From the NCBI RefSeq assembly GCF_002835995.1, contig NZ_PJBZ01000047.1, forward strand, positions 1 through 58,352: a stretch of 58,352 nt of DNA, in the 5' to 3' direction. Source of the DNA: Psychromonas sp. Urea-02u-13 (GTDB lineage Bacteria; Pseudomonadota; Gammaproteobacteria; Enterobacterales; Psychromonadaceae). The position numbers and the translations under genes are program-made. This document shows positions 28,071-37,701 of this stretch, in pieces. Positions within the stretch are counted from its first letter, which is position 1, and every line of letters starts with the position of its first letter. The notes beneath the pieces were generated by a model that worked only from the letters and a program-made list of their open reading frames with translations, had not been told where the DNA came from and made no database searches.

Positions 28071-28150
28071 AGGATCTTCTTCGTTTATAAATTATGATTG
28101 TCTCTATAAATGAAAATATTTCGTTATGTGAAATATTGATGGAGAATAAT

Positions 28151-29029
28151 GTGCTTAATCCAATGTGGTTACAGACCTTTAGAACGTTAGTGGAAGTCGG
28201 GCATTTTACGCAAACGGCAGAGAAGTTATTTATGACTCAGCCGGGCGTTAGTCAGCATATCAACAAGTTAGAATTAGCCTGTGGACACAATTTAATAAAG
28301 CGTTATAACAAAACCTTTGAAGTGACCGAGCAAGGCAGACGTGTTTATCAATATGCGCTGCAAATGGAAGCGCAACAATCTCAATTAATTGAAAGCTTAA
28401 ATATCGATGATTCAACAGTAGGGCAGTGCCGTATTAGCTGTTCTGGCTCGATGGCATTGCATATTTATCCACAATTATTAAACATTCAAAAACGTTATCC
28501 GCAGTTAACCTTTCACTTAGAAGCCGCACCGAAAAAAAGAATGTTAGAAGGTATTCAAGCAGGGTTGTCAGACTTAGCGATCATTACCGAAAAACCCAGT
28601 GAACACCTGTTTAGCAGTGAAGTCTGTGGAGAAGAGCCTTTAGTGTTAGTTTTGCCTAAAGCCTTACAAAACGAACCATTAACGCCTGAGCTCTTAATAC
28701 AATGTGGTTTAATTTCTCATCCCGATGCTTTGTATTATTTGTCTTTGTATTTTAGGCGATGTGGGCATGCCAGCTTAAATAAATTAAACCCCGAAAAAAT
28801 ATTACCGGTGAGTTACATAAATCAATTAAGCCAAATATTAGTGCCTATTTCAGAGGGAATTGGTTTTACTGTTTTACCTCAAAGTGCCGTTAATGCCTTT
28901 GCTTTAAGAGAGGCATTACATGTTCATCAGCCTGTAAAGCCGGTATCTGAAACGCTTTATATTGTGCACAAAAAAGGGCGAGAATTAGCATCGCGCTATC
29001 AAACGGTATTAAGCCAATTGAGCATCTGA
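28151..29029 (+). CDS. LysR-family transcriptional regulator
   Basis: The ~292-aa regulator has an N-terminal winged helix-turn-helix (LQTFRTLVEVGHFTQTAEKLFMTQPGVSQHI) and the substrate-binding effector domain (GQCRISCSGSMALHIYP onward). I choose GTG 28151 because GGAG lies 6 bases upstream and the length fits the family; ATGs at 28094 and 28139 are alternatives without good ribosome sites. The GATC-rich tandem repeats lie immediately upstream and may affect its expression. The target gene is unknown. Confidence 0.88.
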   Translation: MLNPMWLQTFRTLVEVGHFTQTAEKLFMTQPGVSQHINKLELACGHNLIKRYNKTFEVTEQGRRVYQYALQMEAQQSQLIESLNIDDSTVGQCRISCSGSMALHIYPQLLNIQKRYPQLTFHLEAAPKKRMLEGIQAGLSDLAIITEKPSEHLFSSEVCGEEPLVLVLPKALQNEPLTPELLIQCGLISHPDALYYLSLYFRRCGHASLNKLNPEKILPVSYINQLSQILVPISEGIGFTVLPQSAVNAFALREALHVHQPVKPVSETLYIVHKKGRELASRYQTVLSQLSI

Positions 29030-29051
29030 ACATAGTTCATTTACAATGAGC

Positions 29052-29095
29052 AAAAAAAGAGGCTAACTATGACTGGCTAGCCTCTTTTTTGTTAA
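29052..29095. terminator. Bidirectional terminator between lysR and fruA
   Basis: AAAAAAAGAGGCTA and TAGCCTCTTTTTT flank a short loop. T-runs on both strands serve the rightward LysR gene and the leftward fru operon. Confidence 0.9.
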
Positions 29096-29105
29096 GTTAC
29101 TTTTA

Positions 29106-30845
29106 CTAAGCCACTGCAGCTTCTGTTGTGTCTGATTTCTTTTTCAAGAAAGCATAAGTGAAACCTGTTACTGCTGTACCTGCAGCAATGGCCACTAAAT
29201 ACATAAATACTGGCGTAATAGCATGAGGAATAAACAGAACAAATAGGCCACCATGCGGTGCTAATAGCTCTGCGCCAAATAACATCGATAAACCACCTGT
29301 TAATGCACCACCTGCCATACAGCTTGGGATAACACGCATTGGGTCTTTGGCTGCAAAGGGAATTGCACCTTCTGAGATAAAACATAAACCTAATACAAAA
29401 GAAGCTTTACCGGCTTCACGTTCGCCTGCTTCAAATTTATTCTTAGTGAGGAATGTGGCTAGTCCCATGCCTAATGCAGGTACCATACCGGCGGCCATAA
29501 TCGCTGCCATCGGGCCGTAAGTTTGAGAGGCTAATAAACCCACACCAAAGGTATAAGCCGCTTTATTTACCGGACCCCCTAAATCGAAACACATCATACA
29601 GCCAAGAATCACACCTAATAACACGGCATTTGTTGAGCCCATTGTATTTAGGAATTCGGTTAACGCAGACATAATGGCAGCGACCGGACCACCAACGATG
29701 TACACCATCACTAAACCAGTAAATAAACTAGCAACAAAGGGAATGATTAAAATCGGTTTAAGCGCTTCCATTGACTGTGGAAGTGACACCTTATCGGCAA
29801 TCCATTTTGCAGAATAACCGGCAATGAAACCCGCAGCGATACCCCCTAAGAAACCTGCGCCAAGTGAACTTGCTAACATACCACCAATTAAACCGGGTGC
29901 GAGACCTGGACGATCGGCAATTGAGAACGCAATAAAACCCGCTAACACAGGAATCATCAATGCAAAGGCAGCGCCTCCACCAATATCCATTAATGTAGCT
30001 GCTATGGTGCCTTTTTCTTTAAAGGCTTCAATACCAAATACAAATGACAGGGCGATCAATAAACCCCCTGCAATCACAACGGGTAACATATGTGAAACAC
30101 CGGTCATTAAGTGTTTGTACATGCCTTTTTTCTCATCGCTGTGAGAAGACTGTGTATTACCTGACGCTTGAAAAATCGTGGCATCGACAAAGGCTTTATC
30201 GATCTCTTGTTCGGTTTTCTTGAGTGCTAAGCTAGTGCTTGTTTTGTAGAGACGTTTGCCGTTAAAACGCTCTAATGGCACTTCAATATCAGCGGCAATA
30301 ATCACTAAATCAGCGTCGCTAATATCTTGGTCGGTTAACTGGTTTTTTGCACCCACAGAGCCACGAGTTTCTACTTTAATAATATGACCTTGGCGTTTAG
30401 CTTCACCTTCTAACGCTTCTGCAGCCATGAAGGTATGCGCGACACCCGTTGGGCATGCGGTAATAGCCACAATATTTTTAATCACGTTTGATTCTATCGT
30501 AAGGGGCGTTGCCGTTGTCACCTGTGAAGAGGTTAATTCTGTTGCTTCATTCACTGCATTTTCTAACCAAGCTTGTGCATTGGGCGTGCAATCAGAAATA
30601 GTCCCTTGATAGACTTTTTTACCGATAAAACGTGTCGTATCTACCGTGGTATTGCTGGTAATGATAATCGCATCTGCGTGCTCAATGATCGCTTGCGTTA
30701 ATTGCTCAACAGGCATGATGCTTGATTGGCATTCAATCGAGGCTTTCCAATTTAATGCCGTTACTGCTTGCTCTAATAAACCGGCTGCAATAATACTGTT
30801 TGCGATGCCGCTTGGGCATGCCGTCACTATGGCGATATTTTTCAT
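29106..30845 (-). CDS. fruA: PTS fructose permease, EIIB'BC
   Basis: The 579-aa protein has two N-terminal EIIB-type domains: VTACPSGIANS in the first, and the active phosphocysteine motif ITACPTGVAHTFMAAEALE in the second. The polytopic EIIC domain begins near residue 245 (HLMTGVSHMLPVVIAGG). It imports fructose and phosphorylates it to fructose 1-phosphate. It is the last gene of fruB-fruK-fruA, ending at the shared terminator. Confidence 0.96.
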   Translation of the reverse strand: MKNIAIVTACPSGIANSIIAAGLLEQAVTALNWKASIECQSSIMPVEQLTQAIIEHADAIIITSNTTVDTTRFIGKKVYQGTISDCTPNAQAWLENAVNEATELTSSQVTTATPLTIESNVIKNIVAITACPTGVAHTFMAAEALEGEAKRQGHIIKVETRGSVGAKNQLTDQDISDADLVIIAADIEVPLERFNGKRLYKTSTSLALKKTEQEIDKAFVDATIFQASGNTQSSHSDEKKGMYKHLMTGVSHMLPVVIAGGLLIALSFVFGIEAFKEKGTIAATLMDIGGGAAFALMIPVLAGFIAFSIADRPGLAPGLIGGMLASSLGAGFLGGIAAGFIAGYSAKWIADKVSLPQSMEALKPILIIPFVASLFTGLVMVYIVGGPVAAIMSALTEFLNTMGSTNAVLLGVILGCMMCFDLGGPVNKAAYTFGVGLLASQTYGPMAAIMAAGMVPALGMGLATFLTKNKFEAGEREAGKASFVLGLCFISEGAIPFAAKDPMRVIPSCMAGGALTGGLSMLFGAELLAPHGGLFVLFIPHAITPVFMYLVAIAAGTAVTGFTYAFLKKKSDTTEAAVA

Positions 30846-30876
30846 GTTTTATCCTTAAATTTTAGCAAATGCCTTA

Positions 30877-31869
30877 TTACGCGTTTGCAGGAACATTGAG
30901 TGTTACTTGTTGTTGTAATGCTGTTACGTCTTCAATATTTGTTACGCCCACGCCTACTTGCGATACGGCTAAAGCAGAGAGCGCAGTTGCAAAAGATAAT
31001 ATTTGAGTGCGTGACCAATTTGTTTGCATCTGCCCCCAACATAAACCTGCGACTAACGTATCACCTGCACCCACTGTGCTAACGACGTTCATTTTTGGTG
31101 GCTGAGAGTAAATCCATTCTGCGTTGTTTTGATTGTTTTGATTGTTTTGATTATTTTTTCCTAGCCACATCACGCCTTTTGAGCCTAATGAGATGACCAC
31201 ATTCTCAATGCCTTTTTCTGACAAATTCTCTGCGACTTGTTGAAATTCTTGTAGGCTTTCTAAAGGACTACCCACTAGTTCAGATAACTCATCATCGTTG
31301 GGTTTAATTAACCAAGGATGGCTGTTTACACCTGCTTTAAGTGCTGCTCGGCTACTATCAAAGAATACTTTTTTGCCCATCTGATGCAGTTTTTCAATCC
31401 AACTAGCACATAACTCAGGGGAAATTCCTGTCGCTAAGCTACCTGCAAGCACAAAAAACTCATGGGTTTCTGCAAGCGTAAATAAACGTGATTCAAACTG
31501 CTCGATAGCCTCTTTTGAAACACTAATACCCGGGAAGTTGATATCACTGACACGGCCATCATCTTCAACTAATTTCACGTTAATACGTGTAGCGCCATCA
31601 ATACGGATAAATTCATCTTGTGCGCCCATCTCTTTAAAGTGTTGGCAAAACAGCGCTTCATTATCGCGACCAAGAAAACCCGTGACTGTTACGTCTGCGC
31701 CTAAATCTGCTAATACTTTGGCAACATTCACGCCTTTACCGGCTGGGTGTAATGAACCTGTCTTGACTAAATTTACTGAGCCCGCTGATAAACTGTCTAA
31801 GCTACCGGTTAAATCCAGTGCTGGATTTAAGGTGATGGTGACAACTTGTAGTTTTTTATTCGTATTCAT
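30877..31869 (-). CDS. fruK: 1-phosphofructokinase
   Basis: The 330-aa PfkB-family kinase converts fructose 1-phosphate to fructose 1,6-bisphosphate. Visible signatures are the N-terminal HPAGKGVNVAKVLADLG and the C-terminal catalytic VSTVGAGDTLVAGL with the catalytic Asp. A low-complexity insertion of repeated N-N-Q units (about residues 243-252) is encoded by a 9-bp tandem repeat near 31128-31155. It lies between fruB and fruA. Confidence 0.96.
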   Translation of the reverse strand: MNTNKKLQVVTITLNPALDLTGSLDSLSAGSVNLVKTGSLHPAGKGVNVAKVLADLGADVTVTGFLGRDNEALFCQHFKEMGAQDEFIRIDGATRINVKLVEDDGRVSDINFPGISVSKEAIEQFESRLFTLAETHEFFVLAGSLATGISPELCASWIEKLHQMGKKVFFDSSRAALKAGVNSHPWLIKPNDDELSELVGSPLESLQEFQQVAENLSEKGIENVVISLGSKGVMWLGKNNQNNQNNQNNAEWIYSQPPKMNVVSTVGAGDTLVAGLCWGQMQTNWSRTQILSFATALSALAVSQVGVGVTNIEDVTALQQQVTLNVPANA

Positions 31870-31931
31870 AATTTGTCTCTTAATTGCTTTCTTAATTTTT
31901 TTCTTGATTTTTTTATTAAGTGCTCTCTTAA

Positions 31932-33077
31932 TTAGCCTTCACTCAGGCCGGATGCGATCGCTTCGCCAATACCCGCAAGTGCTTCTTTTTCATCAATGCC
32001 TATCGCAGTAAATTGCAGTTCATGGCCGTGTTTTACACTTAATGAGATCACTTTCATTAAGTTTTTAGCATCAACTGATTTACCATCACCATTTACATTT
32101 AACACAGTAATTTTTGAAGCGTATTTTTTAGCTTCTGCCACTAACATGGCACTTGGGCGGGCATGTAAACCATGTGTATTATTAATTTTAAAGGTGGCGC
32201 TATTGGCATTGCTTGTCTCTATTGCTATCTCGTTGGTATTGGTTGAAGTAGATAAAAACAGTTCAAGCAACTGCTCTGTTGTTGCTGATAAAATCGAGTC
32301 TTGTTGCTGCGTAAAAACCAACTCAGTGATAGTGGTTAAGAATGATTGATGGGTGTTATTCGCAGAGGCAATCGCAATTAAACCTCGTACCGGTAAATGA
32401 TTAAACTCAAAGCTATTTACCACGCTCACAATAGACATAGCGGCGCGCTTAACGCCTTTATTCGAGCTTACCAACCACAATCCACTACCTAAATACGTTG
32501 GCTCTTTTGTCACTAACTCGCCAATAAATTGCTTGTCTACGTTGCCATTATTTTTTAATAAGCCACCTGCTACTGCGCTCATTTGAATCAGATCGTTGGC
32601 TGGAAAATGTAATTGAATTAATGAGGCATCAAAATCAGCTTCAAGCTGCATTTCACCATTTAATAACGCAATGATGTCGGCTTTTGTTGTTGCCTGTTTT
32701 AATTTTTCCTCAACGCCATCTTCAGAAAGGGCTTTCGTTAACTGCTTCAAAATACCTAAGTGTTTATCTGATTTTGCTGCAATACCAATCGCGACATAAG
32801 CAATGTTGCCATCTCCCCAATTTGCGCCTTCAGGGAAGTGATGAACGGCAACCCCTGTTTTATTCACTAAATGTCGTGTATCGGTTGTGCCGTGCGGAAT
32901 CGCAATACCATTACCTAGAAATGTTGAATTTTGCTGCTCACGTTGCAACATGCCATCGACATATTTTGGGCTAACAAAACCCATCTCTGTTAATTGAGCT
33001 GCCATCGCTTTAATGGCACTGGTTTTATCCTGAGCGCTTTGTTGTAGGGTAATATCATCATTTATTAGTGTAAGCAT
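31932..33077 (-). CDS. fruB: PTS fructose EIIA/HPr fusion protein (DTP)
   Basis: The ~381-aa diphosphoryl-transfer protein has an N-terminal EIIA domain with phospho-His62 in GNGIAIPHGTTDTR. A central linker domain follows, then a C-terminal HPr-like domain (FPr) with active His in THGLHARPSAM and a regulatory-site region around SVDAKNLMKVISL. I start at 33077 because AGAGG precedes it and the length fits E. coli FruB (376 aa). It is first in fruBKA and is divergent from fruR. Confidence 0.95.
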   Translation of the reverse strand: MLTLINDDITLQQSAQDKTSAIKAMAAQLTEMGFVSPKYVDGMLQREQQNSTFLGNGIAIPHGTTDTRHLVNKTGVAVHHFPEGANWGDGNIAYVAIGIAAKSDKHLGILKQLTKALSEDGVEEKLKQATTKADIIALLNGEMQLEADFDASLIQLHFPANDLIQMSAVAGGLLKNNGNVDKQFIGELVTKEPTYLGSGLWLVSSNKGVKRAAMSIVSVVNSFEFNHLPVRGLIAIASANNTHQSFLTTITELVFTQQQDSILSATTEQLLELFLSTSTNTNEIAIETSNANSATFKINNTHGLHARPSAMLVAEAKKYASKITVLNVNGDGKSVDAKNLMKVISLSVKHGHELQFTAIGIDEKEALAGIGEAIASGLSEG

Positions 33078-33147
33078 GGGGTTTAGCCTCTCGCGATAGT
33101 TCATTTAGTTCAATTAATTCACAGTGTTTACTGTCTTAAATCTTAAA

Positions 33148-33163
33148 GCTGAATCGTTTCAGC
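33148..33163. promoter_or_regulatory. Cra/FruR-type operator near fruB
   Basis: GCTGAATCGTTTCAGC matches the Cra consensus (TGAATCGTTTCA core) and lies 71 bp upstream of the fruB start, placed to control fruBKA. Confidence 0.85.
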
Positions 33164-33267
33164 AAAAATATTAAAAAAATTCAACAAATTCTATTTACTG
33201 ACTAATCACGCTTTAATGTTGTAATTTAGAGTCGTTATTTAGTACAAATTTCAAACTAATAGAATGT

Positions 33268-33304
33268 GCTGAATCCTTTCAGCTTTTATACTGAATCGAT
33301 TCAG
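33268..33304. promoter_or_regulatory. Tandem Cra/FruR-type operators at the fruR promoter
   Basis: GCTGAATCCTTTCAGC (33268-33283) and the perfect palindrome CTGAATCGATTCAG (33291-33304) are 7 bp apart, immediately upstream of the -10-like TATAAT at 33307-33312. This suggests autoregulation of fruR. Confidence 0.85.
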
Positions 33305-33378
33305 CGTATAATTCAAGAGATAAAAGGATCAGATGGAAATTTATATGATCCAGCCCACATAATTAAGGATCTTGAATA

Positions 33379-34356
33379 ATGACATTAGATGAAGTTTCCA
33401 AGCTTGCAGGTGTCTCCAAAACCACTGCAAGTTATGTCATTAATGGTAAAGCAAAGAAATATCGCATCAGCGAAAAGACGCAGTTAAGGGTAATGGCAGT
33501 CGTGGATGAGCATAATTATCGACCTGATCATGCAGCTGCTGCATTACGCGCGGGTAGTAGTCGATCTTTTGGTTTGATCATTCCAGATCTTGAAAATACC
33601 AGTTATGCCAAACTGGCTAAATTATTAGAGTACAACTCGCGTAAAGCGGGTTATCAGATATTAATTGGCTGTTCCGATGATGATCCTGAAACTGAAAAAA
33701 ATGTCGTAGAGGCGTTAATTAGCCGCCGTATTGATGCTTTATTTGTCGCTAGCGTGTTACCGAATGGCAGTGAATATTATTTAAAGATCCAACAGCAGGG
33801 CACACCGATTATTGCTATAGACCGCTCGTTAGATGATGAGCATTTCAGCTGTGTGATTAGTGAAGATTTTGATGCCGCCTATGAACTAACGCAATCTGTG
33901 ATTAATTCAGCGGTCACCTCGGTAGGTCTCATTGGCGCATTACCAGATTTAAATATTTCACGACAACGTCATTTAGGCTTTCAAGCGCAGGTAAAAGAGC
34001 AAGGTTTATTAAGCATTACCGGTTATGGTGAGCATTTCAATAATGAATCTGGTAAGGCTATTTTTGAAAAGTGGATCAAAGAAGATACCGTGCCCGATGC
34101 GATTATTACCACCTCTTATACCTTACTCGAAGGTCTTTTAGACGTGTTAATTGAAAAACCAGAGCTGATGAAGAATCTAAAAATAGGTACGTTTGGGGAT
34201 AATCGTTTATTAGATTTTTTACCGATAAAAATTAACTCGCTACCGCAGCAGTTTGAGCTTATTGCAGATAGTGCATTGGGTTTAGGCTTGAACGCATCTG
34301 CCAAGCGTTATCAAGCAGGTATCGAATTAATTCCAAGAAAAATAGTGATTCGTTGA
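33379..34356 (+). CDS. fruR: Fructose operon repressor FruR (Cra family)
   Basis: The 325-aa LacI-family repressor has the DNA-binding domain MTLDEVSKLAGVSKTTASYV and hinge, then a periplasmic-binding-protein-like effector domain (FGLIIPDLENTSYAKLA onward). Family members bind fructose 1-phosphate. It is divergent from fruBKA, and Cra-type operators flank both promoters. Because it is locus-linked it may act locally as FruR and not as the global Cra of E. coli. Confidence 0.95.
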   Translation: MTLDEVSKLAGVSKTTASYVINGKAKKYRISEKTQLRVMAVVDEHNYRPDHAAAALRAGSSRSFGLIIPDLENTSYAKLAKLLEYNSRKAGYQILIGCSDDDPETEKNVVEALISRRIDALFVASVLPNGSEYYLKIQQQGTPIIAIDRSLDDEHFSCVISEDFDAAYELTQSVINSAVTSVGLIGALPDLNISRQRHLGFQAQVKEQGLLSITGYGEHFNNESGKAIFEKWIKEDTVPDAIITTSYTLLEGLLDVLIEKPELMKNLKIGTFGDNRLLDFLPIKINSLPQQFELIADSALGLGLNASAKRYQAGIELIPRKIVIR

Positions 34357-34413
34357 TTAATGAGCTGGGTTGGTAAAGGTAAGTGAAGGTGTTTATTTTT
34401 CGACGCGTATAAA

Positions 34414-34441
34414 AAAGGGCATATCGTAATATGCCCTTTAA
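34414..34441. terminator. Terminator between fruR and gor
   Basis: AAAGGGCATAT (34414-34424), loop CGTA, ATATGCCCTTT (34429-34439). A-runs and T-runs on the outside make it usable from both directions. Confidence 0.88.
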
Positions 34442-34471
34442 TCTGTTTTATAAGACTCAGCTAGTGACTGA

Positions 34472-35836
34472 CTATCTCATTGTTACAAATTCTTCTGAAC
34501 CCGTTGGATGAATGGCGATAGACGAATCAAAATCAGCTTTTGTTGCGCCCATTTTCATTGCCACTGAGAAACCTTGAATCATTTCATCAACAGCAAAACC
34601 AATACCGTGTAATCCCACAACCACTTCGTTTTCACCGGCACAAACTAACTTCATTTTGCAAGGTTGACGATGTTTTGTCACGGCTGTGTACATTGCCGTA
34701 AAGCCTGATTGATAAACCTTCACACTTTTCTCGCCGTACTGTTCAATCGCTTGTCGCTCAGTTAAACCAATTGTACCGATTGGTGGGTGGCTGAAGACGA
34801 CTGTTGGGATTAAATCGTAATCCATTTTAGCATCGGGCTTGTTATTGAATAAACGCTCAGCAAGTTGACGACCCGCTTTAATGGCTACAGGTGTTAGCTC
34901 TACGCCACCTTCCATAATATCACCCACACAATAGATGCCTGGGATATTCGTTTCTTGATAAGCGTCTACTTTGATGTAACCACGATCGTTGGTTGCAACG
35001 CCCGTTGCTTGTAAATTAATAACATCTGTAGCAGGGTGGCGACCAATGGCCCAAATAAGTGTATCGACGTTAAATGACTCACCATTTTCAAGGTGTAGTG
35101 TCAGGCTACCATCAGATTCTTTAATCACTTCTTTTGGTGTGCTGTTTGTATGTAGCGTAGGGCCTTCAGCTGCCATTACTTCTACTAAGGTATCAACGAT
35201 CAGTGGATCAAAGCTACGTAGTGGCGATTCTTTACGTACAAAAATATGTGTTTCAGTGCCTAGCGCGCTTAATACACCGGCGATTTCTACTGCGATATAA
35301 CCTGCGCCTACAACTGCAACACGTTTAGGTTGCTCAACAATATCGAAGAAACCGTTTGAGTCGATACCGAATTCTGCACCGGGAACATTAGGGATCGTTG
35401 GACGACCACCCGTTGCGATAGTGATGTGTTTTGCACTGTATTGTTTACCGTTTACTTCAACTGTGTTTTTATCAACAAAGGTCGCAAAACCTTTAATCAC
35501 TTCAACGTTATTATTACCTAAAACACGATCGTATGATTCGTGAATACGGCCAATATAAGCTTGACGGTTTTCAACCATTTTTGCCCAGTTAAAACTTTTT
35601 ACATCTAAGTCAAAACCGTAATCTTCTGCGTATAAGTTAATCGCTTCAGCAACTTGTGCGCCATGCCACATTACTTTTTTAGGCACACAACCCACATTTA
35701 CACAGGTACCACCAAGGTCTTTTGCTTCAATGATAGCTGCTTTTGCGCCATACATTGATGCACGATTAGCAGATGCAATACCACCACTACCACCGCCAAT
35801 ACAGATGTAATCGAAATCAAATTGTTGCTCAGTCAT
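34472..35836 (-). CDS. gor: Glutathione-disulfide reductase
   Basis: The 454-aa flavoprotein reduces glutathione disulfide with NADPH. It has the FAD motif [13 protein letters not shown] near the N-terminus, the redox disulfide in [13 protein letters not shown], the NADPH-binding [15 protein letters not shown], and the C-terminal active-site HPTGSEEF with the catalytic His/Glu. It is monocistronic, about the E. coli length (450 aa). Confidence 0.96.
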   Translation of the reverse strand: MTEQQFDFDYICIGGGSGGIASANRASMYGAKAAIIEAKDLGGTCVNVGCVPKKVMWHGAQVAEAINLYAEDYGFDLDVKSFNWAKMVENRQAYIGRIHESYDRVLGNNNVEVIKGFATFVDKNTVEVNGKQYSAKHITIATGGRPTIPNVPGAEFGIDSNGFFDIVEQPKRVAVVGAGYIAVEIAGVLSALGTETHIFVRKESPLRSFDPLIVDTLVEVMAAEGPTLHTNSTPKEVIKESDGSLTLHLENGESFNVDTLIWAIGRHPATDVINLQATGVATNDRGYIKVDAYQETNIPGIYCVGDIMEGGVELTPVAIKAGRQLAERLFNNKPDAKMDYDLIPTVVFSHPPIGTIGLTERQAIEQYGEKSVKVYQSGFTAMYTAVTKHRQPCKMKLVCAGENEVVVGLHGIGFAVDEMIQGFSVAMKMGATKADFDSSIAIHPTGSEEFVTMR

Positions 35837-36170
35837 GAGTTACCTCGGTTATTTTTAATTGCGTGATCTTATTATTTAAATCGAAGAAAAAATAAGATGC
35901 GTTGATGGGATTGTATGACGTAATTTCAGTGACTGCACTCTATTTGAGTGATGCTTTCTATTTTTCAGGCAAGTTTTAGCCTGAGTTGTGTGTTTTGATG
36001 TGAGGTACTGGCACTTTAGTATTGCGAGGCTGTGTTAGTGACTTTTGTCGAAGAGGCAGAGCTGAAGCCTTATTCTGCGTATTTTAAAATACTTTTTGAA
36101 AGTAAGGCTTCAGACTGTTTTATATTTTTACTGCTACGCCGTTAATAACAGCGCTTGTATTACAACGTTT
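35837..36170. other. Intergenic region with nested palindrome
   Basis: No gene is seen. CTGAAGCCTTA (36062-36072) pairs with TAAGGCTTCAG (36103-36113). Between them lies the perfect palindrome GTATTTTAAAATAC (36079-36092). The structure is just past the serC stop and could terminate serC or form a cruciform. Confidence 0.55.
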
Positions 36171-37295
36171 TTACGCGCTGACCTGTTGATATGCCCAGGT
36201 TAACCAAGGTATTAATGCTTCAAGGTTACTTTGTTCAACGGTACTGCCACACCAAATACGTAAACCACTAGGCGCATCTTTGTAAGCGCCAATGTCAAAG
36301 GCAACTTGGTTATCCGCAAGCACTTGAATAAATTGTTTAATTTGTTCATCAGTTAAATCAAGCGATAAACAAACACTGGTATTAGAGCGTGTTGCTTCAT
36401 CACTTGCTAAGAAGTTAATCCATTCATTTTTTGCTACAAATTTACTTAATACAGTTAAGTTATCCTGTGATTTTTGAATGCTTTGTTCAACACCGCCAAT
36501 TGATTTAACCCAATCTAATGCGTCTTGATAATCAGCAACACAAAGCATAGAAGGAGTATTAATTGTTGCGCCTTTAAAGATACCTTCAATTAACTTACCA
36601 CCCGCAGTTAAGCGGAATATTTTAGGCATTGGCCAGCTTGGTGTATAACTTTCTAAACGCTTAACAGCACGGGGGCTTAAAATGATAATACCGTGTGCGC
36701 CTTCGCCACCTAATACTTTCTGCCAGCTAAACGTCGTGACGTCTAATTTTTCCCATGGCATTTCCATTGCGAAAACAGCTGAAGTCGCATCACAAATGGT
36801 TAAACCTTCACGGTCATCTGCAATAAAATCGCCATTTTTAACTTTAACGCCAGAGGTTGTGCCGTTCCACGTGAAGATACAATCATTCGCTGGGTTCACT
36901 TTGCTTAAATCAGGAAGCTGTCCGTAATCTGCAGTAATCTGATTAACGTTATCAAGTTTTAACTGCTTAGTGATATCTGCATACCAACCTTGACCAAATG
37001 ATTCCCAGTAACAAACATCAACCGCACGCGGGCCTAACATCGACCACATGATCATTTCCATCGCACCGGTATCTGACGCTGGCACAATACCTACGCGGTA
37101 ACCTTCTGGTAATTGTAAAAGCTCAGCCGTATCGGAGATGACTTTTTGCAATGCGTCTTTACCGATATTAGAACGGTGTGAGCGGCCTAATGCAGAAAGA
37201 TCTAACTGATTAATATCGTAGCCAGGGCGCTTTGCGCAGGGGCCAGATGAAAAATTTGGATTTGCGGGTTTGATGATCGGCTGTGGGAAACTCAT
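36171..37295 (-). CDS. serC: Phosphoserine aminotransferase (SerC, alphaproteobacterial/Methanosarcina type)
   Basis: The 374-aa PLP enzyme converts 3-phosphohydroxypyruvate to phosphoserine. The sequence ([15 protein letters not shown] at the start, [36 protein letters not shown] with the PLP lysine) fits the divergent SerC group known from alphaproteobacteria and Methanosarcina, not the common E. coli type. No ser genes are adjacent; tRNA-Trp lies divergently upstream. Confidence 0.88.
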   Translation of the reverse strand: MSFPQPIIKPANPNFSSGPCAKRPGYDINQLDLSALGRSHRSNIGKDALQKVISDTAELLQLPEGYRVGIVPASDTGAMEMIMWSMLGPRAVDVCYWESFGQGWYADITKQLKLDNVNQITADYGQLPDLSKVNPANDCIFTWNGTTSGVKVKNGDFIADDREGLTICDATSAVFAMEMPWEKLDVTTFSWQKVLGGEGAHGIIILSPRAVKRLESYTPSWPMPKIFRLTAGGKLIEGIFKGATINTPSMLCVADYQDALDWVKSIGGVEQSIQKSQDNLTVLSKFVAKNEWINFLASDEATRSNTSVCLSLDLTDEQIKQFIQVLADNQVAFDIGAYKDAPSGLRIWCGSTVEQSNLEALIPWLTWAYQQVSA

Positions 37296-37496
37296 TGATT
37301 AAACGTCCTTTATAAACAAGTGTTAGAAATAGCAAACTACACCAGTGTGTGACGGCAAGCAATGGAAACTAGGTGCATTCGTTTCTTTCACTTAAATATT
37401 GAAGTGAATAATCATGCGCAAGTTGGCATTTTTAGCGGTTATTTAACGTTATTGTTGGAATTGTAGGCAGTCGAAGAGGGTTTCATTAAAAGGAGC

Positions 37497-37524
37497 TTTA
37501 CATTATTTTTGGCTTAGGTATTAT
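37497..37524 (+). promoter_or_regulatory. Promoter of tRNA-Trp
   Basis: TTTACA (37497-37502) and TATTAT (37519-37524) are 16 bp apart and lie 13 bp before the tRNA gene. It is the only promoter-like pair in the gap. Confidence 0.6.
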
Positions 37525-37537
37525 TCGCTTTGTCAGC

Positions 37538-37613
37538 AGGGGTGTAGTTCCAACGGCAGAACGACGGATTCCAAATCCGTATGTTGGGAGTTCGAATCTC
37601 TCCACCCCTGCCA
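37538..37613 (+). tRNA. tRNA-Trp (CCA), provirus integration site
   Basis: A 76-nt cloverleaf: acceptor AGGGGTG pairs with CACCCCT, then G and encoded CCA. The anticodon stem-loop has CCA at 37571-37573, and the T-loop reads TTCGAAT. The 3' 48 bp are repeated exactly at 51337-51384, so integration kept the gene intact. Confidence 0.97.
37566..37613. repeat. attL: left 48-bp att core
   Basis: Begins at the anticodon stem (GGATTCCAAATCC) and ends at the CCA of tRNA-Trp. Identical to 51337-51384; sequences diverge immediately outside on both sides. Confidence 0.93.
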
Positions 37614-37652
37614 AATTATGCAGTAATAGTGAATAACTATTCTCTGCGCATG

Positions 37653-37682
37653 AAAAAGCCACTCATTGAGTGGCTTTTTTTG
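37653..37682. terminator. Late-operon terminator, also tRNA-Trp terminator at attL
   Basis: AAAAAGCCACTCA and TGAGTGGCTTTTTTT form a strong stem usable on both strands. On the minus strand it ends the provirus late operon; on the plus strand it lies 39 bp after tRNA-Trp. Confidence 0.88.
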
Positions 37683-37701
37683 TTTCTAGGGTATGAGCTG
37701 A

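Noticed and set aside
29824..30144. Plus-strand frame within fruA
   Set aside because: Antisense shadow of the EIIC membrane domain; repetitive Pro/Ala composition reflects the complementary codons.
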